Position numbers and translations under genes: made by a program. Shown in pieces: positions 1 to 9,474 of a DNA stretch of 64,000 nucleotides. How positions within the stretch are numbered: the stretch's first letter is position 1; each line of letters opens with the position of its first letter. The stretch spans positions 1 through 64,000 of the forward strand of contig CAZWGA010000023.1 of the NCBI GenBank assembly GCA_964633285.1. Direction: 5' to 3'. The notes under the pieces are model-generated. The model saw only the letters and a list, made by a program, of their open reading frames with translations, did no database searches and was not told the DNA's origin. This DNA comes from 20CM-2-55-15 sp964633285. Lineage in GTDB: Bacteria; Acidobacteriota; Terriglobia; 20CM-2-55-15.

Positions 1-16
1 CATGTACAATTCGTAA

Positions 17-865
17 ATGCAGTTTGGAATCTCGACGCAGATTCATCGAGGCAAGGCGGTCACTGTCGATTTGCTGGAATCCATACGCAGAGCCGGGTAT
101 GAGCGATTCGAGCTTTTCGCAAACCGCCCGCACCTCGATTTTCATGATCGCGGCCTGCTGCGTTCGATAGGCCGGTGGTTTACGGAAAACGCTCTGCCGG
201 CGCCTTCACTGCATCTGCCGTTTCTTGAGAACGTGGGGCCTGCGCAAAAGATCTGGATTTCCGTGCTGGATCCCGAACGCCGGCATCGCGAGGCGGCAAT
301 CGATGAACTCAAACGCGCACTCGAACTCGGGGATCACGTGACACTGGCGTATGTCGTGATGCATTTGGGAAATCCGCGGGATGCTTTTAATCCCGTCGCG
401 TTTGAATATGCCTACGCGGCGATATCGCAAATTCGATCGTTTGCGGGCGTTGACGTCATGATCGAAAACATTCCGAATGAGATTTCGACGATCGATCGCA
501 TTGAAGAATTCAAAAGAGTGTCGCAGATGACCGGCATCGGAATTTGCTACGATACAGGACACGGCCATCTGCAGGGCATCTCCGAAGGTTTCGAACTTAT
601 CGGAACCACTCACGTGCACGACAATCACGGAGACAAAGACGAACATCTGTGGCCGTTCGAAGGAACACTGGATTGGCCTGATCTCATTGAAAAGCTGGTT
701 GTCGCGAAATACAACGGTCCCTTCATCTTCGAAACGCGCGGCGATGAAGTTTCAAAGGGCGCTGATGCGCGGAGCCGGCTGTCGGATCTGTGGGACGAGG
801 CGCAGAGTTCGATTGAAGAGTTCAGGCTGAAATACAACGCGGGCGTAAAGCCCGCGACTACATAA
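17..865 (+). CDS. Sugar phosphate isomerase/epimerase family protein (TIM barrel)
   Basis: The 282-residue product reads as a xylose-isomerase-like TIM barrel: FGISTQ at the N-terminus, a central MIENIP strand, GICYDTGHGH and the metal-site pattern THVHDNHGDKDEH near residue 200, then FIFETRG. These are the usual metal-binding His/Asp/Glu positions of the AP-endonuclease-2 superfamily. The family acts on sugars or sugar phosphates; the substrate cannot be told. The ATG lies 16 bases inside the window, so the promoter is outside. The last nine codons (NAGVKPATT) fall inside a repeat element, so the native C-terminus was probably replaced by the repeat. Family call is firm, substrate unknown. 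Confidence 0.8.
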   Translation: MQFGISTQIHRGKAVTVDLLESIRRAGYERFELFANRPHLDFHDRGLLRSIGRWFTENALPAPSLHLPFLENVGPAQKIWISVLDPERRHREAAIDELKRALELGDHVTLAYVVMHLGNPRDAFNPVAFEYAYAAISQIRSFAGVDVMIENIPNEISTIDRIEEFKRVSQMTGIGICYDTGHGHLQGISEGFELIGTTHVHDNHGDKDEHLWPFEGTLDWPDLIEKLVVAKYNGPFIFETRGDEVSKGADARSRLSDLWDEAQSSIEEFRLKYNAGVKPATT

Positions 866-900
866 TAGGTCGAGTATGTAGTCGCGGGTTTCATACCCGC
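839..900. repeat. REP-like interspersed palindrome at the end of the isomerase gene
   Basis: Two 26-base arms (839-864 and 875-900) form an inverted repeat with four mismatches around a 10-base spacer. Each arm is itself nearly palindromic (GCGGGC, 5-base loop, GCCCGC in the left arm) and both carry GCGACTACATA. The pattern resembles bacterial REP/BIME elements. The left arm is translated as the end of the upstream protein. It could double as a transcription-stopping hairpin ahead of asnS, 16 bases downstream. Only this one copy was seen in the window. Confidence 0.65.
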
Positions 901-916
901 GCCGATCAGGAAACTC

Positions 917-2218
917 ATGACAAATACTTATATAGACCATGTTGGAAAACATGTTGGCGAGGAAGTCACGCTGCGGGGATGGGTTCATCAGAAACGCTCG
1001 AGCGGCAAAATCCAATTTGTCATTATTCGTGACGGCAGCGGATACATTCAGGGAGTCATCGTCAAAAATGCCGTGCCGCCGGAAGTTTTTACAGCGGCGG
1101 ACAGCCTGACGCACGAATCGTCGATCGAGGTCACTGGAAAAGTTCGCGCCGATGCGCGCGCTCCCAACGGATTTGAACTTGATGTCACCGGCCTCAAGGT
1201 TTATCAGGAAGTTTCCAAGGAAGAGCCTATCCCGATTACTCCGAAAGAACACGGCATCGAATTCCTCATGGACGAACGGCATCTTTGGATACGCTCATCG
1301 AGGCAGCGCGCAATCCTCAAAATCCGTCACGAAATCGTGAAGGCGGTTCGAGACTTTTTCGACGACGATGGGTTCACACTCTGCGATACGCCGGTCCTGA
1401 CACCCGCGGCATGCGAAGGCACAACCACGCTCTTCGAAGTGAAGTACTTCGAGGACAAAGCGTTTCTCACTCAATCCGGACAGCTTTATAACGAAGCGAC
1501 TGCCGCTGCGCTCGGCAAGGTTTATTGTTTCGGCCCCACATTCCGGGCGGAGAAATCAAAGACGCGGCGCCATCTCACGGAATTCTGGATGGTCGAACCC
1601 GAAGTTGCGTATGCCACGGTCGAAGACACCATGGATCTTGCGGAGCGCATGATCGCATTCATGGTGCAGAGAGTCCTCGAACGGCGGCGCGAAGAGTTGA
1701 AGGTTCTCGAACGCGATGTGTCGAAACTTGAAAAGATCACGCTGCCCTTCCCGCGCATCACGTACGACGAAGCGATTCAAATCCTGCAGAAGAACGGTTC
1801 GGAAATTCAATGGGGCGGCGATTTCGGCGGCGGCGATGAAACAATCATTTCCAATCAGTTCGAAAAGCCGGTGATGGTGCACCGCTATCCGGCATCCATC
1901 AAGGCGTTTTACATGGAATCGGATCCGGCAAGACCCGAGGTTGCTCTCTGTGTCGATGTGCTGGCCCCGGAGGGATACGGCGAAGTCGTCGGTGGCGGTC
2001 AACGCATTTCGAGTTACGAATTGCTCGAACGACGCATCAAAGAACACGACCTGCCCCGCGAGGCCTTCGAATGGTATCTCGACCTCCGCAAATTCGGGTC
2101 GGTCCCGCACTCGGGCTTCGGAATGGGCATCGAGCGCGCTGTGACGTGGATCTGCGGTCTCGAACACGTCCGCGAAACCATTCCGTTTCCGCGTATGCTG
2201 TATCGGCTGAAGCCCTGA
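917..2218 (+). CDS. asnS: Asparaginyl-tRNA synthetase
   Basis: The 433-residue protein is a class IIb aminoacyl-tRNA synthetase that charges tRNA-Asn. The N-terminal OB-fold anticodon-binding domain (GWVHQKR, about residues 15-100) is followed by the catalytic core with the class II motifs: motif 2 around FGPTFRAEKSKTRRHLTEF, and motif 3 as GFGMGIERAVTWICGL at the C-terminus. The GQLYNEA stretch and the WMVEPE sequence are typical of AsnS rather than AspS, and the length fits the bacterial AsnS family. The ATG at 917 follows the repeat element closely. Arginase follows after 14 bases and may be co-transcribed. Confidence 0.96.
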   Translation: MTNTYIDHVGKHVGEEVTLRGWVHQKRSSGKIQFVIIRDGSGYIQGVIVKNAVPPEVFTAADSLTHESSIEVTGKVRADARAPNGFELDVTGLKVYQEVSKEEPIPITPKEHGIEFLMDERHLWIRSSRQRAILKIRHEIVKAVRDFFDDDGFTLCDTPVLTPAACEGTTTLFEVKYFEDKAFLTQSGQLYNEATAAALGKVYCFGPTFRAEKSKTRRHLTEFWMVEPEVAYATVEDTMDLAERMIAFMVQRVLERRREELKVLERDVSKLEKITLPFPRITYDEAIQILQKNGSEIQWGGDFGGGDETIISNQFEKPVMVHRYPASIKAFYMESDPARPEVALCVDVLAPEGYGEVVGGGQRISSYELLERRIKEHDLPREAFEWYLDLRKFGSVPHSGFGMGIERAVTWICGLEHVRETIPFPRMLYRLKP

Positions 2219-2232
2219 CCTACAATATTGGT

Positions 2233-3141
2233 ATGCCTTCCATATCGATTATCGGTGTCCCCATGGATTTGGGCGCGGACCGGCGCGGCGTCGATATGGG
2301 ACCTTCGGCGCTGCGGTACGCCGACCTGAACGAAAAACTCCAGGGACTCGGCTATGACGTTCGGGATCTCGGCGATCTTGACGTCATCATTCCCGAGACG
2401 CGCCACTTCGGCGATCCCAACGCAAAATATCTGAAGGAGATCGCCGATGCGTGCGCACATCTCGCCAATCTCGTTCTCGAGATTCGCCAGGAGGGACGCA
2501 TTCCACTTGTGCTTGGCGGCGATCATTCCATCGCCGTAGGAACGGTTTCGGGCGTCTCCGAATATTTCCGCCGGCAGAAGCAGAAAATCGGTCTGCTGTG
2601 GTTCGATGCGCATGCCGACTTCAACACTCCGGAAATCTCGCCCAGCGGCAATGTACACGGCATGCCGATGGCGTCGATCATGGGTTACGGTCCGATCGAG
2701 CTGACGCAGATCCTCGGCTTCTCGCCGAAAATTCAACCCCAGCATGCGGTGATGATTGGAATTCGCGAAGTGGATCCCGAAGAACGCGAACTCGTCAAGA
2801 AGTCTGGAGTGCGCGTGTTTACGATGAAAGAAATCGATCGCCGGGGAATCGGTACGGTCATGGACGAGGCCCTGTCGATTGTCACAAAAGACACGATCGG
2901 CTTCGCAACCACGCTGGACGCGGACTTCCTCGACCCTTATGAATCTCCAGGGGTGGCTACTCCCGTTCGCGGCGGCGCGGATTATCGCGAGGCGCATCTC
3001 GCGATGGAAATGATCGCGGACACGAAAAAGCTGGTCTCGTTTGAAATCACGGAGATCAATCCGATTCTCGACGTCCACAACAAGACGGCGCATTTCGGCA
3101 TGGAATTGATTTTGTCTGCATTCGGGAAGCAGATCCTGTGA
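2233..3141 (+). CDS. rocF: Arginase
   Basis: The product (302 residues) hydrolyses arginine to ornithine and urea with a binuclear Mn centre. Visible ligands and motifs in order: GGDHSIAVG (His), WFDAHADFN (Asp-His-Asp), SGNVHGMP, and LDADFLDP with the last two Asp ligands, followed by GVATPVRGG. The chosen ATG at 2233 gives MPSISIIGVPMDLGADRRGV, the usual arginase N-terminus; a longer in-frame reading runs back into asnS and looks unnatural. There is no strong Shine-Dalgarno before this ATG. Agmatinase or formimidoylglutamase are alternatives, but the N-terminus and spacing favour arginase. Confidence 0.9.
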   Translation: MPSISIIGVPMDLGADRRGVDMGPSALRYADLNEKLQGLGYDVRDLGDLDVIIPETRHFGDPNAKYLKEIADACAHLANLVLEIRQEGRIPLVLGGDHSIAVGTVSGVSEYFRRQKQKIGLLWFDAHADFNTPEISPSGNVHGMPMASIMGYGPIELTQILGFSPKIQPQHAVMIGIREVDPEERELVKKSGVRVFTMKEIDRRGIGTVMDEALSIVTKDTIGFATTLDADFLDPYESPGVATPVRGGADYREAHLAMEMIADTKKLVSFEITEINPILDVHNKTAHFGMELILSAFGKQIL

Positions 3142-3154
3142 CGGCGCTTTTACC

Positions 3155-4213
3155 ATGACGGCAGAAACAACTGGTCTTAAGAACGTTCTCGAAAACTACA
3201 CGGCTGAAGGCGACCTTTACGAACATCTCGAAAACGGCCGTGTTCGCTGCTTTGCGTGCGGCCATCGATGCGTCATCTTCGATGGACTCGATGGCATCTG
3301 CCGGGTTCGATTCAATCGTGGAGGCAAGCTTCTGGTTCCATCCGGGTATGTCGGCGCGCTTCAGCTCGATCCTGTCGAGAAAAAACCGTTCTTCCACGCT
3401 TTGCCGGGATCGCTTGCCATGAGCTTCGGCATGCTCGGCTGCGATTTTCATTGTGCGTATTGCCAGAATTGGGTGACATCGCAGGCGTTGCGCGACCCGA
3501 ATGCGATCGCGCCGCCGCACCGGCTGACGCCGGAACAATTCGTAGCCATGTCCGTCGAGCATGGAGCGCGCATCGTGACCAGCACTTACAACGAACCGCT
3601 GATCACGAGCGAATGGGCTGTCGAAATCTTCAAAGTTGCGAGGCAATCCGGGCTCAAGACTTCGTACGTTTCGAATGGCAACGGCACGCCTGAAGTTCTC
3701 GAGTACATCAAGCCCTGGGTCGATTTATACAAAGTCGACCTGAAAAGTTTCCAGGACCGGAACTATCGGAAGCTCGGCGGGCTATTGAACAATGTGCTCG
3801 ATACGATTCAGCGGCTTTATGCGATGGGATTCTGGCTGGAAATTGTGACGCTCATCATTCCCGGCTTTAACGACAGCAACGAAGAATTGCGGGACATCGC
3901 GGGATTCCTTGTGAAAGTCTCTCCTGATATTCCGTGGCATATCACGGCATTTCATCAGGATTACAAAATGACGGATCCGGATAACACTCCCGTGAGCACT
4001 CTCCTGCGCGCGGCGGAGATCGGGAAAGCCGAGGGCTTGAATTTCATTTATGCCGGCAACCTCCCCAATCGCGTCGGAAACTGGGAGAACACGATGTGCC
4101 CCGGCTGCGCCGAAACATTGATCGAGAGAGCGGGCTATCGAATCCGCTCGATGAAGATCAGGAACGGGGCTTGTCCAAAGTGCGCGCGGCCAATTCCCGG
4201 AGTGTGGAATTAG
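3155..4213 (+). CDS. amrS: AmmeMemoRadiSam-system radical SAM protein (AmrS)
   Basis: The 352-residue protein belongs to the radical SAM enzymes related to pyruvate-formate-lyase activase. The cluster motif is C96-x3-C100-x2-C103 (CDFHCAYC). An N-terminal cysteine pair (CFACGHRC) and a C-terminal CPGC...CPKC ribbon are family hallmarks. AmrS proteins often occur with AmmA (AMMECR1) and Memo partners; neither is visible here. The exact substrate is not established for most members. The start is 14 bases after the arginase stop. The 3' end overlaps convergent coaE by 56 bases. Confidence 0.88.
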   Translation: MTAETTGLKNVLENYTAEGDLYEHLENGRVRCFACGHRCVIFDGLDGICRVRFNRGGKLLVPSGYVGALQLDPVEKKPFFHALPGSLAMSFGMLGCDFHCAYCQNWVTSQALRDPNAIAPPHRLTPEQFVAMSVEHGARIVTSTYNEPLITSEWAVEIFKVARQSGLKTSYVSNGNGTPEVLEYIKPWVDLYKVDLKSFQDRNYRKLGGLLNNVLDTIQRLYAMGFWLEIVTLIIPGFNDSNEELRDIAGFLVKVSPDIPWHITAFHQDYKMTDPDNTPVSTLLRAAEIGKAEGLNFIYAGNLPNRVGNWENTMCPGCAETLIERAGYRIRSMKIRNGACPKCARPIPGVWN

Positions 4214-4790
4214 TCTCTTCGACCTGTCGCCGCGTTTCGCCGAGATCTCCGGAATTATCGATGACGAAGTTCGCGAACTTCACTTTTTCCGCCATCGGCA
4301 TTTGCGCTTGAATGCGCGCTTCGATTTGCTCTTCGCTCAGTCCGGACCGGGCTCGCAGGCGCTGTTTCTGAATTTCCGGACTGCAGGTCACGACAATGAT
4401 CTTGTCGAAGTTCTTGTATGACCCGCTTTCGATCATCAAGGCCGCATCGACAATAGCAACGCCTCCCGGATCCAGTTGCGCCATCTCATTCAGCCATTCC
4501 TGATGGCGGCGAATGACCGCGGGGTGAACGAGTCCGTTCAGTTTTGTTCGAGCCTCGGCGTCATTGAACACAATCTCGCCGAGGATCTTGCGATCGATGG
4601 TCCCATCAGCCGCAACGATCTGCCTGCCGAACGCCTGAACGACCGCATCATGCACGGGCTGGCCGGGCTGCAGGAGTTGATGGGTAATGTCATCCGAGTT
4701 GATAAGCCGGCATCCGGATTCGACGAACATCCGGCCCACGGTGCTCTTTCCGGTTGCGATGGCTCCCGTGAGTCCGGCCCGGAGCATCAA
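4158..4790 (-). CDS. coaE: Dephospho-CoA kinase
   Basis: The 210-residue product catalyses the last step of coenzyme A synthesis, ATP-dependent phosphorylation of the 3' hydroxyl of dephospho-CoA. The P-loop is GAIATGKST at residues 9-17, followed by INSDDITHQL (CoA-domain Asp) and the lid with RLRARSGLSEEQIEARI. Length fits the family. The start overlaps the folD stop in an ATGA arrangement, so the two genes are translationally coupled. The 3' end runs 56 bases into convergent amrS. Confidence 0.95.
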   Translation of the reverse strand: MMLRAGLTGAIATGKSTVGRMFVESGCRLINSDDITHQLLQPGQPVHDAVVQAFGRQIVAADGTIDRKILGEIVFNDAEARTKLNGLVHPAVIRRHQEWLNEMAQLDPGGVAIVDAALMIESGSYKNFDKIIVVTCSPEIQKQRLRARSGLSEEQIEARIQAQMPMAEKVKFANFVIDNSGDLGETRRQVEETNSTLRELAARTLDKPRS

Positions 4791-5710
4791 ATGCCCCGGC
4801 GCATCCGCGCTGCCTTGATGGTGTTCTTCATGAGCGTGGCGATCGTCATTGGACCGACACCGCCCGGCACAGGCGAAAGCATCGACGCCACTTCCTTCAC
4901 GCCGCGCTCATCAACGTCCCCTATCCAGATGTAGCCGCGCTTATCAAAATCTTTCAAGCGCGCTTCATCGTTATCACCGAACAGGCGCAGCACTTCAGAG
5001 CGATCTGAAATCTTGTTCGTTCCGACGTCGATGACCACGGCTCCCGGTTTTACCCAGTCGCGCGTCACCATTGCAGCTTTACCGATGGCGGCAACCACGA
5101 CGTCGGCATTGCGAACGATTTCGCCGATGTTGCGCGTCTTCGAATGACAGATCGTTACTGTGGCATTGGCATGAAGCAGGAGCAGAGCCTGCGGCTTTCC
5201 GACATCATCGCTTCGGCCCAGCACGACGGCGTTTGCGCCTTCGAGCTTCACTCCGGAACGGCGCAACAGTTCCATGACGCCGGCCGGCGTGCATGCCACC
5301 AGCGTTTCGTGGCCCAGCACGAGCGAGCCGACATTCGCGGAATGGAATCCATCCACGTCCTTCCGGGGATTCACGCCTTCAAGAATCGCGTGCTTGTGGA
5401 CATGCTTCGGCAGCGGAAGCTGAACGAGAATTCCGTCGATCGCATCGTCTTCGTTCAGCTTGCGAATTTCCGCAAGGAGTTCTTCGGTTGTCACCCGGCT
5501 GGGAACCGTGAGCTTGCGGCTGTGAATGCCGAGCTTCTCACAAGTCTTCGCCTTCATGTTCACGTACGCCGAAGACGCGGCATCGTCACCCACAAGGACA
5601 ACCGCTAACCCGGGATGAATCCCTTCCGCCTTCAGCTTTTCAACTTCAACAGCAACTTCTCTCTGAATGTCGTCACCGATCTTCGTACCGTTAATGAACG
5701 TAGCAGTCAT
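4787..5710 (-). CDS. folD: Bifunctional methylenetetrahydrofolate dehydrogenase/cyclohydrolase
   Basis: The 307-residue FolD interconverts 5,10-methylene- and 10-formyl-tetrahydrofolate using NADP. Diagnostic stretches are SAYVNMKAKTCEKLGI (catalytic Tyr and Lys), DGILVQLPLPKH, VVLGRSDDVGKP (NADP site) and the C-terminal PGGVGPMTIA. The reading frame is open 73 codons upstream, but the ATG at 5710 (MTATFINGTKIGD) matches the family start and leaves room for the divergent promoter. It is first in a two-gene operon with coaE. One variation: GRS is followed by DDV where many FolDs have xxV. Confidence 0.94.
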   Translation of the reverse strand: MTATFINGTKIGDDIQREVAVEVEKLKAEGIHPGLAVVLVGDDAASSAYVNMKAKTCEKLGIHSRKLTVPSRVTTEELLAEIRKLNEDDAIDGILVQLPLPKHVHKHAILEGVNPRKDVDGFHSANVGSLVLGHETLVACTPAGVMELLRRSGVKLEGANAVVLGRSDDVGKPQALLLLHANATVTICHSKTRNIGEIVRNADVVVAAIGKAAMVTRDWVKPGAVVIDVGTNKISDRSEVLRLFGDNDEARLKDFDKRGYIWIGDVDERGVKEVASMLSPVPGGVGPMTIATLMKNTIKAARMRRGI

Positions 5711-5757
5711 GTGAGTTGGCGCTCCGGTCTCTCTCAAGGAAGAGGCGTTTCTTTCGA

Positions 5758-7791
5758 ATGAGGTTTCATCATACACTGGCCCCAATGCATTTCGTTCCAA
5801 CGCTTGTTCTGGCATTGACCGCAACGTTGTTCGAATCCACGCTCGATCGAGGTTTTGCATCGTTTCAAAAAGGCGATTGGGCAACGGCTGCGTCGAGTCT
5901 CGATCAGGCCTACGCATTGGACGCCGCAACCTTCGACGCGAATAACCTCCACTACCTTCGCGGCCGGATCGCGGAAAATCAAAGGAACTGGCAACTGGCG
6001 CAGGACGAATTCAGAAGAGCCGGCAACGACAATCCATTGCATTCGCTTGCGGTGTGGCACGCCGCAAAGGTGTCGCTCCAACTGCATGACCTTCCCGCCG
6101 CTCAAACGTTCTTTGTGATGTTGCCCCGGAATTTTCCGGAAGAGCTCAGGATGCAGATCGCCCGTGAAGCAGGCGGCGCGTTTGCATTGGCGATCTATCA
6201 GGATCTTGTGTCACGTGAAGCGCGCTTGTACCGGGCGAAGACCGCGGGCGACGCAGCCGCGCTTTGGGCGCTGATGCGCGAGAACAAAGATGATGACACC
6301 GGCCTCGAGGCCGCTCGCCTTGTGGCGTCCACGGCGTCGTCGCCTCAATTGCAAGTGGAGGTTGCCCAGGCCTTCGCAGCTCATCGGCAGGCCACTGAAG
6401 CAGTCGCGCTCTACAAAACGGCCGCGAATGATCCGATGTTTGCGGCAGACGCTCGATATCAAATTGCGCGAATTCATTTTCAGCAGGAACAGTACCAGGC
6501 GGCTCTGGACGAATTTCGCGCGATTGCGAAGGATTTCGAAGATTCGGACTGGCAGAAGGAATCGGAATATCAGATCGCATCGTGTTTCTGGCGACTGGGC
6601 GATTTCAAGAATGCCGAGAAAGCATACGTGGACTACATTCGAAAGTACGGCCACAACGGAATGGAGGAGGCCGCGACTCGCAATTTAGCCGATGTCTATC
6701 GGGTTCTCGGTGAAAACCAGAAAGCCATCGCTCTCCTCGACAAAGCGCTGGCCGCACGTCTTTCCCTTGCAACACGTCAGGTGTTTCTTTTTACGAAAGC
6801 CAAAATCCTCTACACGCAAAAGCGCTACGCTCCCGCGCTTGCGCTGTTCCAGCAACTCGCGCGAACAAAACTGCGCGCGGCGCCGGGCAGCGCGACGGCG
6901 GAGGAAGTGGAATATTTGCAGGCGCTGTGCCAATCACAACTGGGCAACAAAGGCGCGGCGAAACTGATCTGGCAAAGGCTTGCTCGTGAGGAGTTCTCCT
7001 ATTACGGCCAGCGGTCGGCGGAGAAGCTCGGAAAATCCGCGGCAACGAACTCTGCAAATTCGTGTTTGTCGGAACAGACCTCGATTGGCAAAACGATGGA
7101 GTCGGAACTGGAAAATGTGAGGCATCCTCTCCGGCCCGAGTTGGATCGATCGGCGGATGCCGCATCCGAGTTGATCTTCCTGCATCTGTGGGACGAGGCG
7201 GCGGCATGGATGGATCCATCGAGCAACCGGCTCACACGGCGATCTGCGGCCCAGATCGCGTATCTCGGCGGTCAGTATGCCCGTGCGATTTCGCTGGCAG
7301 ACCGTCTTCCGAGATCAGGATCAACAATGCCTCTCGTTTATCCCGCCGGATACGCCGGGACCATCTGCGAGGCGGCCGGAACCTACAAAGTCGATCCGTT
7401 GTGGCTGCATGCGATCGTCTGGCAGGAAAGCAAATACAATCCGCAGTCCAAATCCGGCGCGGCTGCGCGAGGACTCATGCAATTCATTCCTGAGACCGCC
7501 CGCAACGTGGCATCGGCCATCGGTATGAGTGACGTTTCGGTCGAGAAACTTTACGACCCGCAAATCAGCATCCGTCTGGGAGCGGCGTACTGGTCATCAC
7601 TCATGACGAACCTGAAAAATCCCGAGATGGCTCTCGCCGCGTACAACGGCGGCCCCGATAACGTTCAGAGATGGATGGCAAAGTCGGCGGATCCGGAGCT
7701 TTTCGTTTCCGACATCGGATTCGTTGAAACCAAAAAGTACGTTATGCTCGTGTTCGCTGCTCGCGCTGCTTACGCGTCGCTTCTTAATTAA
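5758..7791 (+). CDS. Soluble lytic transglycosylase with TPR-rich N-terminus
   Basis: The product is about 677 residues. The first 20-25 residues form a signal peptide, followed by a long alpha-superhelical TPR-like region and a C-terminal family-1 SLT domain: WLHAIVWQESKYNP with the catalytic Glu, GLMQFIPETA, and AYNGGPDNV. The enzyme should cleave peptidoglycan in the periplasm and form 1,6-anhydro-muropeptides, like Slt70. Two starts are plausible: ATG 5758, chosen because AGGAAGAGG lies 12 bases upstream, or ATG 5785. It is divergent from folD, so the shared promoter region is very short. Confidence 0.88.
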   Translation: MRFHHTLAPMHFVPTLVLALTATLFESTLDRGFASFQKGDWATAASSLDQAYALDAATFDANNLHYLRGRIAENQRNWQLAQDEFRRAGNDNPLHSLAVWHAAKVSLQLHDLPAAQTFFVMLPRNFPEELRMQIAREAGGAFALAIYQDLVSREARLYRAKTAGDAAALWALMRENKDDDTGLEAARLVASTASSPQLQVEVAQAFAAHRQATEAVALYKTAANDPMFAADARYQIARIHFQQEQYQAALDEFRAIAKDFEDSDWQKESEYQIASCFWRLGDFKNAEKAYVDYIRKYGHNGMEEAATRNLADVYRVLGENQKAIALLDKALAARLSLATRQVFLFTKAKILYTQKRYAPALALFQQLARTKLRAAPGSATAEEVEYLQALCQSQLGNKGAAKLIWQRLAREEFSYYGQRSAEKLGKSAATNSANSCLSEQTSIGKTMESELENVRHPLRPELDRSADAASELIFLHLWDEAAAWMDPSSNRLTRRSAAQIAYLGGQYARAISLADRLPRSGSTMPLVYPAGYAGTICEAAGTYKVDPLWLHAIVWQESKYNPQSKSGAAARGLMQFIPETARNVASAIGMSDVSVEKLYDPQISIRLGAAYWSSLMTNLKNPEMALAAYNGGPDNVQRWMAKSADPELFVSDIGFVETKKYVMLVFAARAAYASLLN

Positions 7792-7805
7792 TGCCAGCTG
7801 AAAAC

Positions 7806-9443
7806 CTACAGGAGATCATACCCCGGCCCATCTCCGCCCTCGGGTGTGACCCAATTGATGACTTCATAGGGATCCATGATGTCGCAGGTTTTGCAGTGAA
7901 CGCAGTTCGAGAAATTGATTTGCAGCCGGCGTGTGCCGTTCTGGTTTTCGGTCATTTCGTAGACCGCTGCGGGACAAAAGGACCGGCAGGGGTTTCCGTA
8001 TTCTTCGGTGCAGCGCGGATGGCAAATATCGGGCTGAAGGATATGCAGATGGCATGGCTGATCTTCGTCGTGAGCGGTGCCGGAGTTGTAGACGTCCGTG
8101 AGTTTGTCGAACGTGAGCTTGCGATCGAACTCGGGCTCCCGGCTCGATGAAATGTTCCCATCATCGTACTCACGCAAGCGGCGCATGCGAGTGTGACCCG
8201 GCCTATTGGGATATCGATGACGCACGCCGCGGCCGCCGGTCATCATCTGGAGTCCGGTGTGGATCATGCCCATGAAGAAGCCATGCTCGAAACCCTGATG
8301 AAAGTTTCGGACTTTCCATAGCTCTTTCTTCACCCAACTGTTTTCGACCAGTTCTTCAAAGCGCCGCAGCGTATTCGTGGAAAAATCGTTTGCCGCAAGA
8401 GCTTCGGATGCCGCCTGAGCTGCGAGCATTCCCGTTTTGAAAGCGAGATGAATTCCCTTCAACCTCATGGAATTCAGGAAACCGGCGGCGTCGCCGATGA
8501 TCAGTCCTCCATTGAAGTAATACCGTGGCAGCGCCCAATACCCGCCTTCGGGGATGGCCTTGGCGCCGTAAGAGTAGAGGGCGCCGCCTTCGAGAATGCT
8601 CCTTATATAAGGATGTGTTTTGAATTGCTGGAAGCGCTGATGCGGATCAAGCCGCGGATCCGGATAGTCGAGTCCCACGACGAATCCAATCGACACGCGT
8701 CCATCCGACATGTTGTAGATGAACCCTCCGCCGAATTCTTCGTTTCGCAGTGGCCACCCCATCGTATGAATGACACGGCCGCCGGTCTTTTTCTGGCTTG
8801 GAACATCCCAAACCTCTTTCACACCCGCGGCAAACACCTGCGGATTCCGTTCCCTGTCGAGGTTGAACTTCCGGATCAGTTGTTTGGTGAGCGATCCCCG
8901 CGCGCCCTCGGCGAGAATGGTGACCTTCGCGTGAATATCGATTCCAGGTTCGAAGTTGCCCTTCGGATTTCCCTGTTTGTCGATGCCTTTATCGCCGGTT
9001 CGAACGCCAATGACAGCGTCCCCTTCGATCAGGAGCTCCGAGCCGGCAAAACCCGCGAAGAGGTCGACGCCGCTTTTCTCGACCTGCCCCCCGAACCATC
9101 GTATGAATCTGTTCAAAGAGATGATGTAGTTCCCGTGATTCTGGAGCGGGGGTGGAACGATCGGCAACGGAATCCGCCGATTCTTTGTCAAAAAAAGAAC
9201 GTGATCTTCTTCAACGGCATTTTCAATGGGCGCGCCTCTTTCCTTCCAATCGGGCATGAGTTCATTGATGCCGCGGGGATCCATGACGGCGCCCGAAATG
9301 ATGTGCGAGCCGATCTCTTTTCCTTTTTCGAGAACGGCGATGGTGGCTTCAGAATTCAGCTTGCGGAGGTGCCAGGCAGCGGCGAGACCTGCGGGACCAC
9401 CGCCGACGATGAGAACATCGACATCGAGAGACTCGCGCTCCAT
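7806..9443 (-). CDS. Electron-transfer-flavoprotein:ubiquinone oxidoreductase
   Basis: This 545-residue membrane-associated enzyme passes electrons from reduced ETF to the quinone pool. The N-terminus has the FAD Rossmann motif VDVLIVGGGPAGLAAAW. The middle contains GDAAGFLNSMRLKGIHLAF, and the C-terminus has the ferredoxin-like 4Fe-4S segment CRSFCPAAVYE...NCVHCKTCDIMDP. Length and domain order match ETF-QO rather than the shorter FixC. No ETF alpha/beta genes are in the window. It lies 31 bases after fabF on the same strand, so it may be transcribed with the fatty-acid genes. Confidence 0.93.
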   Translation of the reverse strand: MERESLDVDVLIVGGGPAGLAAAWHLRKLNSEATIAVLEKGKEIGSHIISGAVMDPRGINELMPDWKERGAPIENAVEEDHVLFLTKNRRIPLPIVPPPLQNHGNYIISLNRFIRWFGGQVEKSGVDLFAGFAGSELLIEGDAVIGVRTGDKGIDKQGNPKGNFEPGIDIHAKVTILAEGARGSLTKQLIRKFNLDRERNPQVFAAGVKEVWDVPSQKKTGGRVIHTMGWPLRNEEFGGGFIYNMSDGRVSIGFVVGLDYPDPRLDPHQRFQQFKTHPYIRSILEGGALYSYGAKAIPEGGYWALPRYYFNGGLIIGDAAGFLNSMRLKGIHLAFKTGMLAAQAASEALAANDFSTNTLRRFEELVENSWVKKELWKVRNFHQGFEHGFFMGMIHTGLQMMTGGRGVRHRYPNRPGHTRMRRLREYDDGNISSSREPEFDRKLTFDKLTDVYNSGTAHDEDQPCHLHILQPDICHPRCTEEYGNPCRSFCPAAVYEMTENQNGTRRLQINFSNCVHCKTCDIMDPYEVINWVTPEGGDGPGYDLL

Positions 9444-9474
9444 GAGTTCAGGTTAAACCACAAAGGCCCGAAGT

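Noticed and set aside
2014..3156. Long minus-strand frame opposite arginase
   Set aside because: Composition is a shadow of a well-supported arginase on the other strand; no domain or RBS.
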